Positions 15,352 to 22,310 of a stretch of 41,991 bases of DNA are shown piece by piece (the stretch's first letter is position 1; each line of letters begins with the position of its first letter). The translations under genes and the position numbers were made by a program. Source of the DNA: Pseudobdellovibrionaceae bacterium (lineage in GTDB: Bacteria > Bdellovibrionota > UBA1018 > UBA6935); contig PBMP01000055.1 in the NCBI GenBank assembly GCA_002722705.1, positions 1 through 41,991 on the forward strand, written 5' to 3'. The notes beneath the pieces were generated by a model. That model saw only the letters and a list, made by a program, of their open reading frames with translations, was not told the origin of the DNA and made no database searches.

Positions 15352-16743
15352 TTAAGCAGATTTTGGTAGTTTAATTTCAAAACAAGTGTGAGTTTGATTT
15401 GGAATATATCGAATAGAACCATTATTTTGTTCTACAAGATTTTTAGAGATAGTAAGTCCCAGACCGGTTGCTTGGGCGACTTTTTTAGAGGAAAAGAATG
15501 GATCGAATATCTTTCCTTCAATTTCAGAAGAAATTCCAGAACCTGAATCAGAAAAGTGAATATTAACGAGGTCATTTTCTTCTGTACCTGTAATTTTAAT
15601 CCATTTTTTCTCATTTGTGACGACTGCATCATAGGAATTCGAAAGCAGTTGAATGAAGATTTGAGAAATTTGATGTCTTTCCCCAAAAATTTTAGTATCA
15701 AGAATTTGGTCATTCATATCTATTTTAAAGTCAATTCCTTCGTCTTGATATTTTTCATGAAAGACATGAAGAAGATCATCAAACAGTGAACGAAGAGAGA
15801 GAGATTCTTTTTTCGAATTTCCTTTTTTTATATAGAGTTCTCTGAGACTTTTCATGATTCGAATCATACGGTCTACCGTTTTACTGATGCTTTGAGTTGA
15901 ACTATCAATGATCTCATCTGTGAGAGTTCCTTTTTCTTTTGCTTTTTGAATGGTCGTCGTATGAATAGAAATAATGGCAAGGGGGTTATTCATCTCGTGT
16001 ACAATTCCACTGGCCATCTTTCCTAAGGTAGCTAGGTTATGATTATAAATCATTTTAGCTTGTTGCTCTTTGATTTCTCGGGTTTTTTCTTCAACAATTT
16101 TTTCTATTTTTTGACTATGGATTTCAATATGTGCAGTTTTTTGTGCGATTAATCTCATGTCTTTTTCTGAGTAAATAGTCGTGTAGATTAAAAAAGCATC
16201 TTCGAAAAGTACCCAAAGACCATGCTCTAACCATCTCCACTCGCTCGCCATAATCACTCCAAAGATAGATTGAGGCCAGTAGATTCCTCGAATCAGGTGA
16301 TCGGCAAAAACAATTAATGTTGCTGGAATAAAAACTCTCCAGTCTCGATAAGCAGCTAAAAACGCGAGTGAACCAAAAATATGAAAATGAGCTTCAATTC
16401 GTCCCCCCATCAGATGAATTAATAAAGCACCATAGAGTATTTGAGAACTAGCTGTTAGGTAACGACTGAAGGATGTTCCTTTTTTATAAAGGAGGTAGAG
16501 AAAGGGAAAGCCTAAGATGACTCCTCCTAGAAATACTGCGAACCATAAATGGATATGTGTTGTACTTTCAGAGCCTGCCCACGTTAATGGAGAGACAAAA
16601 TAAGCAACGAGAATTCCAAAAATCCACTGAAAGACAAAAAGAAATTGAAATGCAGTATCAATACGTCTGTGAAGAGCGGTTTCTTGTTCAGTATAATAGC
16701 GTTGAGCAAGTACGGAGATATCGGTTGCCGACGAAGAGTTCAT
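15352..16743 (-). CDS. Membrane-bound sensor histidine kinase
   Basis: 463 residues. The first 200 contain about six TM segments. They include the block HLMGGRIEAHFHIFGSLAF and AAYRDWRVFIPATLIVFADH, which I recognise from other bacterial membrane sensors but cannot name; its His and acidic residues sit at membrane edges. A coiled coil (about 200-235) leads to the HisKA domain with the phospho-acceptor His in GIVHEMNNPLAI. The ATPase domain has N box QLLSNSYDAV, G1 DSGSGIS and G2 GLGLTISKNLVE. No response regulator is adjacent, so it is an orphan. It lies 83 bp upstream of the ECF operon on the same strand. Confidence 0.9.
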   Translation of the reverse strand: MNSSSATDISVLAQRYYTEQETALHRRIDTAFQFLFVFQWIFGILVAYFVSPLTWAGSESTTHIHLWFAVFLGGVILGFPFLYLLYKKGTSFSRYLTASSQILYGALLIHLMGGRIEAHFHIFGSLAFLAAYRDWRVFIPATLIVFADHLIRGIYWPQSIFGVIMASEWRWLEHGLWVLFEDAFLIYTTIYSEKDMRLIAQKTAHIEIHSQKIEKIVEEKTREIKEQQAKMIYNHNLATLGKMASGIVHEMNNPLAIISIHTTTIQKAKEKGTLTDEIIDSSTQSISKTVDRMIRIMKSLRELYIKKGNSKKESLSLRSLFDDLLHVFHEKYQDEGIDFKIDMNDQILDTKIFGERHQISQIFIQLLSNSYDAVVTNEKKWIKITGTEENDLVNIHFSDSGSGISSEIEGKIFDPFFSSKKVAQATGLGLTISKNLVEQNNGSIRYIPNQTHTCFEIKLPKSA

Positions 16744-16828
16744 ATCAAAGTGAGTTTCCTTTGTTTATTTCTATATGAATAATTCGGAATTATAAAAAGA
16801 ATTCTTAAGAAAGAATTACGATGATGAA

Positions 16829-16850
16829 GAAAAAAGCACTGACTATGTGC
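16829..16850 (-). terminator. Weak terminator after the secreted-protein operon
   Basis: On the minus strand GCAC-ATAGTCA-GTGC (16850-16836) runs into TTTTTT (16835-16830), just after the stop at 16865. The stem is only 4 bp. Placement supports it; strength does not. Confidence 0.35.
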
Positions 16851-16864
16851 GTAATTTAAGGTGT

Positions 16865-18274
16865 TTATTGTCGCGTGGTGACTCGATTGTAATGAGTTGA
16901 ATAGGGAAGGCGAGTGAGATTTCTTTGATTCTTTTTGTATCGGTATCCTACTCGATCAAAAAGACTCAGTGAACGGTCCTTAAATACTTGGGCAGGTGAT
17001 CTTCCTTTCATTTTGAATTCGATGTCATGAGTTCCGATATTGCCTTTTTTGTTTTTTTTACCTAAACCCATGGCTTCTAATACACCGGCCATCATTCGAT
17101 TCACATTAGGACCTGATTTTCCTCCACCCGAATGACTTCCTCCACCCCCTTTATAGCCCCCTCCAGAAGCTACGTGAGCCGCCTTTTTTTCTATACTTTC
17201 TAAAAATGCATTCATCGCAGCTGGGTTTTCTCCCTTTGTATCAAAAAGTGAACCCACTCCTGATTGAGGTGGAACTTGTTGATTGTAACTGTCTTGACTA
17301 AAAGATCCGACATCGGTTCCTGTGAGTTTTTCAAAATCATCAAAAAGGCCGAGTGGCTGTATTTGAGCGAGAATAGCACTTTTTTGTCCGGCACATGAAA
17401 GAGCAGATCCATTGTCTCCTGTGTCTACTGCGCTTTTACAGTCTGGATTTGATTCTGTTTCTTTTTCAATGTCTCCGTTACTTCCTAGAGCAGTTGAGCC
17501 TCCTCGACCAGATCCTGATCGGTTTCCTCCGAGTAAAAGACCGTTGTTTTCATCATCATCATTGTTGATTGTTGGCTTGTGATCATCTAAAAGTCGTTCA
17601 ACTGTGTCTAAGTTTTTTCTTCGATTCGCTTCAAAAAGCCCGGTATTTACAAATTTAATTGTACTCATCGCTGCAGCGAGAGTTCCATTGACACAAGCCA
17701 TCGCGTCAGAGCCTTTTTTTGCTTTTTTTCCTGCGGCTTTTCTTTTTTCGTTTTTTTCAGCAAGTTTTTTTGCTCTTTCTGCTTTTCGAGAATCTGCTCC
17801 ATCAGTTTTGTTTGCAATAAGTCCCATTCCTCCTACCGCACCAGAACCAATCGATGCAAATCGAGCAACCTGTCGATTTGTGGAGAGCGCTTCGATATCC
17901 TCTTGAATTCCTTGTTCTACGAGAGCAGTTGTTGCGCTGTCTACGATTCCAGCTGCTAAGGAAACTCCATTACAGGCTTGTCCTATTTCCAAAGTTGGAT
18001 TTCCGCATTGAGCAAAGCAGACCGCAGCCACAGCAGCCCATGCGGTTGCAAGGACTCCGTTTGCTATCGCTGCATTTTGACTGTGTTTTGCAGAAGTACA
18101 ATAGGTGACTTTTTGCTCATTTTCATTGCTCGTTTGAGAAGTCCCATTTTTATTGGTGACATCACCACAGAGTCTTCTATACCTTTCAGAGGTCTGATGT
18201 GGAAGCTCAGCAAATGAAGTATAGCTTAATAAAGTTACAGATAAGAGGATGAAGAGTGATTGTTTTAGCTTCAT
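16865..18274 (-). CDS. Secreted Gly-rich protein, paralogue of its upstream neighbour
   Basis: 469 residues, no family recognised. A signal peptide (MKLKQSLFILLSVTLLSYTSFA) is followed by hydrophobic helical stretches rich in Ala (ANGVLATAWAAVAAVCFAQC; a second one after SDAMACVNG). Then come a low-complexity region, a Gly/Ser-rich run (GGGYKGGGGSHSGGG) and a basic C-terminal tail, LSLFDRVGYRYKKNQRN. Both the Ala-rich helix block (TIKFVNTGLFEANRRKNL) and the tail have counterparts in the gene upstream, so the two are diverged tandem paralogues. Five Cys in the first third suggest disulfides in the periplasm. It follows that gene by 20 bp in one operon and has an unusual GGGGGAA ribosome site. 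Confidence 0.85.
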   Translation of the reverse strand: MKLKQSLFILLSVTLLSYTSFAELPHQTSERYRRLCGDVTNKNGTSQTSNENEQKVTYCTSAKHSQNAAIANGVLATAWAAVAAVCFAQCGNPTLEIGQACNGVSLAAGIVDSATTALVEQGIQEDIEALSTNRQVARFASIGSGAVGGMGLIANKTDGADSRKAERAKKLAEKNEKRKAAGKKAKKGSDAMACVNGTLAAAMSTIKFVNTGLFEANRRKNLDTVERLLDDHKPTINNDDDENNGLLLGGNRSGSGRGGSTALGSNGDIEKETESNPDCKSAVDTGDNGSALSCAGQKSAILAQIQPLGLFDDFEKLTGTDVGSFSQDSYNQQVPPQSGVGSLFDTKGENPAAMNAFLESIEKKAAHVASGGGYKGGGGSHSGGGKSGPNVNRMMAGVLEAMGLGKKNKKGNIGTHDIEFKMKGRSPAQVFKDRSLSLFDRVGYRYKKNQRNLTRLPYSTHYNRVTTRQ

Positions 18275-18294
18275 GTTTCCCCCGAAAACCCCTT

Positions 18295-20445
18295 TTAAAT
18301 TTTCCCTTTTCTAGCGGCAGTCCGGTAACGACCAGTAATGCGTTTGAAAATATTTACTCTTTTTCCAAGAAGAGGGCTTGCTTTTGCTAAGCCTCGTGCT
18401 CCTTTGAAGTTCATTTTGTCATTTTTCTTTTCATCTTCTTTTTCAGGATTCATTTGATTGAGGAACTGAGCCATCATTGCAGAAAGATCAGGGTTTCCAT
18501 TATCAGATCCACCGCCTCTACGGCCTCCAGCGTAACCTCCACCACCATAGCCACCACCATCTTCAGCTCCAGCGATCACGGGTTCCGCTTTTTCTTCAGG
18601 AGCATTTTCTCCTGATGTTCCTCCTGCAGAGAGGTTACTTGGAGAGGCTCCAGATCCTTTATCTGCAGGGCCCGAAGCAAACGCTCCCGGATCAATAGTA
18701 TCTTTGATTTGATCAAGCTCATCGGTAAAGAACCCATCTCCTAGACTGTCTTCATCGTCAGGGATGACTTCCTCTGAAATTGCCGCATTTTCTCCAACGT
18801 CATTTCCAGGGGTGACCGGTGCACCTGCGCCAGGAGCTTGATCTGCAGGATTAAATCCGTCATAAGAAAGTTGAGGATCTCCTTCGAGGTCAATTGATCC
18901 AAATTGATTTGCTATTTTATTAAGATCTTTTGCCGCTTGGAATGCAAAGCCAGCGTTAACACTTTTTTGGATTGTAAGAGCGGTCGAAGCCATGGCTCCA
19001 ACAAGAGCGACATTTCCTGCTTCTTCTTGCTCGTTTATTGCACCATTTGCGATTCTTTGTGAATCTCGAGTGTTGTACCCGTGAGGTTTTAGTGTTTCAC
19101 TGATGTCTCCTTTGTTTGATTCAATTTCCTTTTTTGTCCCCTGATGTGCTGCTAAAAATCCCCACTGGATCGCAGCGAGTGTTCCTTGAACTCCAGCTGA
19201 AGTAGCTGATGCTTTTCCCGTTGCTTCTGCAACTTTTGCTTGTGCACGATAACTTGCTGCAATTTGGTTTTCATTACTAGCTTGTAGTTCAAGAGCCGCT
19301 TGATTCCCCTTCATTTCTACTGCCATTGATCCACCTTGATCTGCAACCTGTCCTAACGAAGGTGCGATCGCTGCCATGGTTTGTGTCGCTCCACAAAGGT
19401 TAGCTCCCTTTCCAGTAATTGCATTCATATTTCTCAATGCTTTTGAATGTCCACAGTTCCCAGAAAACTCAGTACTATCATAATCCCTTGGTTCTACTTC
19501 TTCCTCTTGGTTTGCAACTTGAGTAGAGTCTGAGGAATCTGCATCGTCTTTTGATGATGCTCTTTCTGATTGAGGTTTTGATGTAGCGCTTACGGGTTCA
19601 GAGTTCTGTAGGTCGTGAGCTGTGGGTGCAGAAGCAACCGTTCTACTTGGAGAGGTGTTGCTTGAAGGAGATGAAGTGCTTTTCGTTTCTGAAACGCCAC
19701 TAATCATTCCTTGATCATTGGTTTCAAAGGTAACGGATTGACCGGTGGCTGAATTGACGACTCCTGGGTGTTGAGAGAGATTAACTGGGAATCCGTCTTT
19801 ATCTACTGCTTGTCCTTGATCATTAATATAGAAATTCACAGCGAAATCATCATTCGTTCGATACCAAGTGGGTTCGTCATCTTCTATGATGATTAAATCT
19901 TCCCCACTATTTTTTGGGACTTTTTCAAGAACGGTATCGAGACTTGGTTCAGGATCCATTGAAGGAGCGGGAGGAACTTCTTTTGTATTTTCTTTTTCCT
20001 CTGTTTGAGCAGTTGTTTGATTCTGGTCTCCTTCGAGCTCCCCAATTTCTTTGAGAAGTTCAGTGTTATTTGGATCTAAGTTATCTGTATAAATTTGGCG
20101 TCTTTTGCTTCTGGCTTTTCTTTCTGCTTTTTCTTGCTTTTTAAGTGCCTTTTGAAAATCTCTTGCAGAACCGTTTTCGTCGACTCCTTCTGGAATTCGT
20201 TGAGGGACAGATGAACCTTCAGGAAAGAAATACTGTTGTTTTGCGAGACAGTGACAAGAATCGCTTCCTCCAGAAAGGGTTACCTTTTCACAAGACTGAA
20301 TAAATGGATGTTTTTGATAGTGAACACAGCCTTGAGAAGGAACAGGAAGTACCTTTTGATTCGGCGCTAGTTTTTGCTTTGCAAAAGTAGAATTGATCAA
20401 TAGCAATGAAAACAGACTGATTGAAAAAAGTCGCACTTTTTTCAT
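18295..20445 (-). CDS. Large secreted low-complexity protein, paralogue of its downstream neighbour
   Basis: 716 residues, no family recognised. It has a signal peptide (MKKVRLFSISLFSLLLINSTFA) and a Cys-containing N-terminal part (GCVHYQKHPFIQSC, then DSCHCLAKQ). Long Ser/Thr/Glu/Asp-rich linkers follow (about 110-330). An Ala-rich helical core (about 340-515) includes QGTLAAIQWGFLAAHQG and ALTIQKSVNAGFAFQAAKDL. A Gly-rich run (GGGYGGGGYAGGRRGGG) comes next, then a basic tail (VNIFKRITGRYRTAARKGK). Core, Gly-run and tail parallel the next gene. Export across the inner membrane is clear; final location and role are unknown. First gene after a near-consensus sigma-70 promoter. The ribosome site is a run of six G. 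Confidence 0.85.
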   Translation of the reverse strand: MKKVRLFSISLFSLLLINSTFAKQKLAPNQKVLPVPSQGCVHYQKHPFIQSCEKVTLSGGSDSCHCLAKQQYFFPEGSSVPQRIPEGVDENGSARDFQKALKKQEKAERKARSKRRQIYTDNLDPNNTELLKEIGELEGDQNQTTAQTEEKENTKEVPPAPSMDPEPSLDTVLEKVPKNSGEDLIIIEDDEPTWYRTNDDFAVNFYINDQGQAVDKDGFPVNLSQHPGVVNSATGQSVTFETNDQGMISGVSETKSTSSPSSNTSPSRTVASAPTAHDLQNSEPVSATSKPQSERASSKDDADSSDSTQVANQEEEVEPRDYDSTEFSGNCGHSKALRNMNAITGKGANLCGATQTMAAIAPSLGQVADQGGSMAVEMKGNQAALELQASNENQIAASYRAQAKVAEATGKASATSAGVQGTLAAIQWGFLAAHQGTKKEIESNKGDISETLKPHGYNTRDSQRIANGAINEQEEAGNVALVGAMASTALTIQKSVNAGFAFQAAKDLNKIANQFGSIDLEGDPQLSYDGFNPADQAPGAGAPVTPGNDVGENAAISEEVIPDDEDSLGDGFFTDELDQIKDTIDPGAFASGPADKGSGASPSNLSAGGTSGENAPEEKAEPVIAGAEDGGGYGGGGYAGGRRGGGSDNGNPDLSAMMAQFLNQMNPEKEDEKKNDKMNFKGARGLAKASPLLGKRVNIFKRITGRYRTAARKGKI

Positions 20446-20506
20446 AGAAACCCCCCAGGAGTCTATGCGTGAATCCCCATTTCACATTAATAGACTTATT
20501 TAATCA

Positions 20507-20535
20507 ATTATAAAGGAAATGAAAACTTGCGTCAA
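20507..20535 (-). promoter_or_regulatory. Near-consensus sigma-70 promoter of the secreted-protein operon
   Basis: On the minus strand, TTGACG (20535-20530) and TATAAT (20512-20507) are separated by exactly 17 bases, the best promoter in the window. Transcription would begin near 20500, giving a leader of about 55 bases before the ATG at 20445. Confidence 0.85.
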
Positions 20536-20576
20536 TACTCTAATAAGTTAAATGATTTCGGCTAGTTATTAGAGTA
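20536..20576. repeat. 11-bp inverted repeat abutting the -35 element
   Basis: TACTCTAATAA (20536-20546) is the exact reverse complement of 20566-20576, with 19 bases between. It ends one base upstream of the -35 of the secreted-protein promoter. It could bind a dimeric activator, or act as the transcription stop for the TonB gene that ends at 20598, although no T tract follows it. Confidence 0.5.
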
Positions 20577-20597
20577 AATGAAAGTGAGATAGATTTA

Positions 20598-21446
20598 TCA
20601 AAATTGATAACCATCGGCTTGAATCGTAAAGCTCCAATCCGTCGAAACTCTTCCCGACTCATCAACGAGGTCTTTAGGTGGATTAGGAAACTGTTTTGCT
20701 CGTTGAAAAGTTCGATAGATGGTTTGGTCAAACGCCGGAATTCCCGAACTTTGTAAAATATCGAGATCAAGGAATTTTCCCTCATCATCAAAAACAACTC
20801 TCGCAATGACTTGATAGGTTCCTGGAGGAACTTTGATATTTCCTCTCAGGCGGCTGACTTCGCTTTTCCAGGTGGGGCCAATGACTTGGCTCATTCGAGA
20901 GTAAAAAGAATAGTATTGTGATCTTTCAGTATTTAATAAATTTTCTGATCCAAGAGCAAGATCTTTGTCAATGAGCCATTGTTCAGCAGATCTCGTTCCT
21001 CCAGTCTGTTTTGAGGGGGTTTTTCTTTTTTGAGTAGAGGTCGTGTTTGGAGAAGGAGATAAATCGATCGGGACTCCAAGAGATTTGAGTTGAGGTATCT
21101 CTTCATCCATATTTGAGTTTCCTTCTTTTGGAATGACGTCTCCGTATTTTGCTCTCGTTTCTTTTTCAACAGTTTGATTTGTTTTTGATAAAAACTTAGC
21201 ATTTTTAGGACGAGTTGACTCTTTTTTGGGATTTTGAAGAACAAATTTTTGTTTCCATTTTTTTTTAATTTCTTTGAGTTGATTTGGATCAATTTGTGAA
21301 ATGGGCATTGACGGAGGAAGAGAAGAAGAACTCAGAAAATCGTCCCATGGAATAGAAAAAAATAAAAAATGGAGAAGCAAAGTGAGAGTGACAATGATCA
21401 GCCATTTTTTTAAAGATCGATTTGGAAGGGCTTCTTCGAGAATCAT
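20598..21446 (-). CDS. TonB C-terminal domain protein
   Basis: About 282 residues: a short cytoplasmic N-terminus, one TM segment (KKWLIIVTLTLLLHFLFF), a long polar linker and a C-terminal TonB-like domain (about 195-282). That domain carries the pattern of this fold: VPPGTYQVIARVVFDDEGKFLDLDILQSSGIPAFDQTIYRTF, read in two parts, then AKQFPNPP. Known TonB proteins link inner-membrane proton force to outer-membrane receptors. No ExbB or ExbD gene is present here, so the energising partner is elsewhere. The frame is open further upstream, but the ATG at 21446 overlaps the methyltransferase stop (ATGA), which fixes coupling and start. The linker is poor in the Pro-Lys repeats of classical TonB. 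Confidence 0.85.
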   Translation of the reverse strand: MILEEALPNRSLKKWLIIVTLTLLLHFLFFSIPWDDFLSSSSLPPSMPISQIDPNQLKEIKKKWKQKFVLQNPKKESTRPKNAKFLSKTNQTVEKETRAKYGDVIPKEGNSNMDEEIPQLKSLGVPIDLSPSPNTTSTQKRKTPSKQTGGTRSAEQWLIDKDLALGSENLLNTERSQYYSFYSRMSQVIGPTWKSEVSRLRGNIKVPPGTYQVIARVVFDDEGKFLDLDILQSSGIPAFDQTIYRTFQRAKQFPNPPKDLVDESGRVSTDWSFTIQADGYQF

Positions 21447-22240
21447 AACTTTTGAGCAGTAAATAAAAGAGAAGAACAAATTTGGGGAAGAAAATAATCA
21501 ATTCCAGGAATAAGATCAATTCCCGCGGCTGGGCTTAATCTGAAGTGTGATTTTTCTAAAGCGGTTTTCCACCCTCCGTAAGTACGATTCCATTCTCGTT
21601 GTTTGTTTTTATTTAAATGGCGTTGAATTTGAAACCCTAAGGCCCATGGGTTTTCTTCGTTAATCAGCAAAAAACTACCGGATTTCATCCAGTGAAAAAG
21701 TCGATTTAAAAATTGATCAATTGAATGTAGGTTTTTGAGTGTGTTTTCCATGACGATTACGTCGGGAAGTCCTTCAAGTTGAATTTCGACTTTTCTTTCC
21801 CAGTAGGGAGCATTGGCTAGGTCCGAGTGAATAAAGTGTAAGGGAGTGAGCGTCGGCAATCTTTTTTTTAGTTCGCTCGCTTGTTTGATTTTTTCTCGGT
21901 TTGAATCAAGTCCGACCGTTGGAAATCCAAGTCCTGCAATCGCGCGACTTGTAATTCCTTCTCGACAAGAAAAGTCCAGTACTTTAATCGGGCGGGAGAG
22001 ATAGTCTCTTTCATGAAGCAAAGCGCTAAGGATACGCTTGAGTCTTTTTTGATGAAAAGAAGACTTTGTCATTTTGATAAAAGAAAAAATATCTTCCATT
22101 TCGCGTTTAGGTTCTTTGTTTTCTTTTTGAATTGGATAAGCTGCGTTAAATATTTGTTTTAACTCGTTTTTGATCTGTGAGCGACGAAGGCTTGATCGAA
22201 GAGGAATCGGTAAGTTTTTAGAGTCATTTGAAAGATCCAT
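21443..22240 (-). CDS. SAM-dependent methyltransferase-like protein
   Basis: About 265 residues from the ATG at 22240. The frame continues to 22357, but that part would overlap the divergent gene. Class I Rossmann features are visible: motif I region VLDFSCREGITSRAIAGLGF, with the usual GxGxG relaxed to SCREG; the acidic end of strand 2 in PTVGLDSNREKI; motif III-like LHFIHSDLAN; and LPDVIVMENTLKNL. Substrate unknown. The relaxed glycine loop means activity should not be assumed. Coupled by ATGA to the TonB-domain gene, an uncommon pairing. Confidence 0.7.
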   Translation of the reverse strand: MDLSNDSKNLPIPLRSSLRRSQIKNELKQIFNAAYPIQKENKEPKREMEDIFSFIKMTKSSFHQKRLKRILSALLHERDYLSRPIKVLDFSCREGITSRAIAGLGFPTVGLDSNREKIKQASELKKRLPTLTPLHFIHSDLANAPYWERKVEIQLEGLPDVIVMENTLKNLHSIDQFLNRLFHWMKSGSFLLINEENPWALGFQIQRHLNKNKQREWNRTYGGWKTALEKSHFRLSPAAGIDLIPGIDYFLPQICSSLLFTAQKL

Positions 22241-22310
22241 TTGGGGGCCATTATGACATAAATATTTAGATTTTTTGGGAAAAATACCGAAAAGAGTGCT
22301 GGAGGAGTTC

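Noticed and set aside
16798..16820. AAGAATTCTT palindrome between the kinase and secreted-protein genes
   Set aside because: Short and made of common AT words; no promoter elements at a suitable distance.
17604..17906. 100-codon plus-strand open frame, Ala/Phe-rich
   Set aside because: Mirror of the Lys/Ala-rich part of the secreted protein on the other strand.
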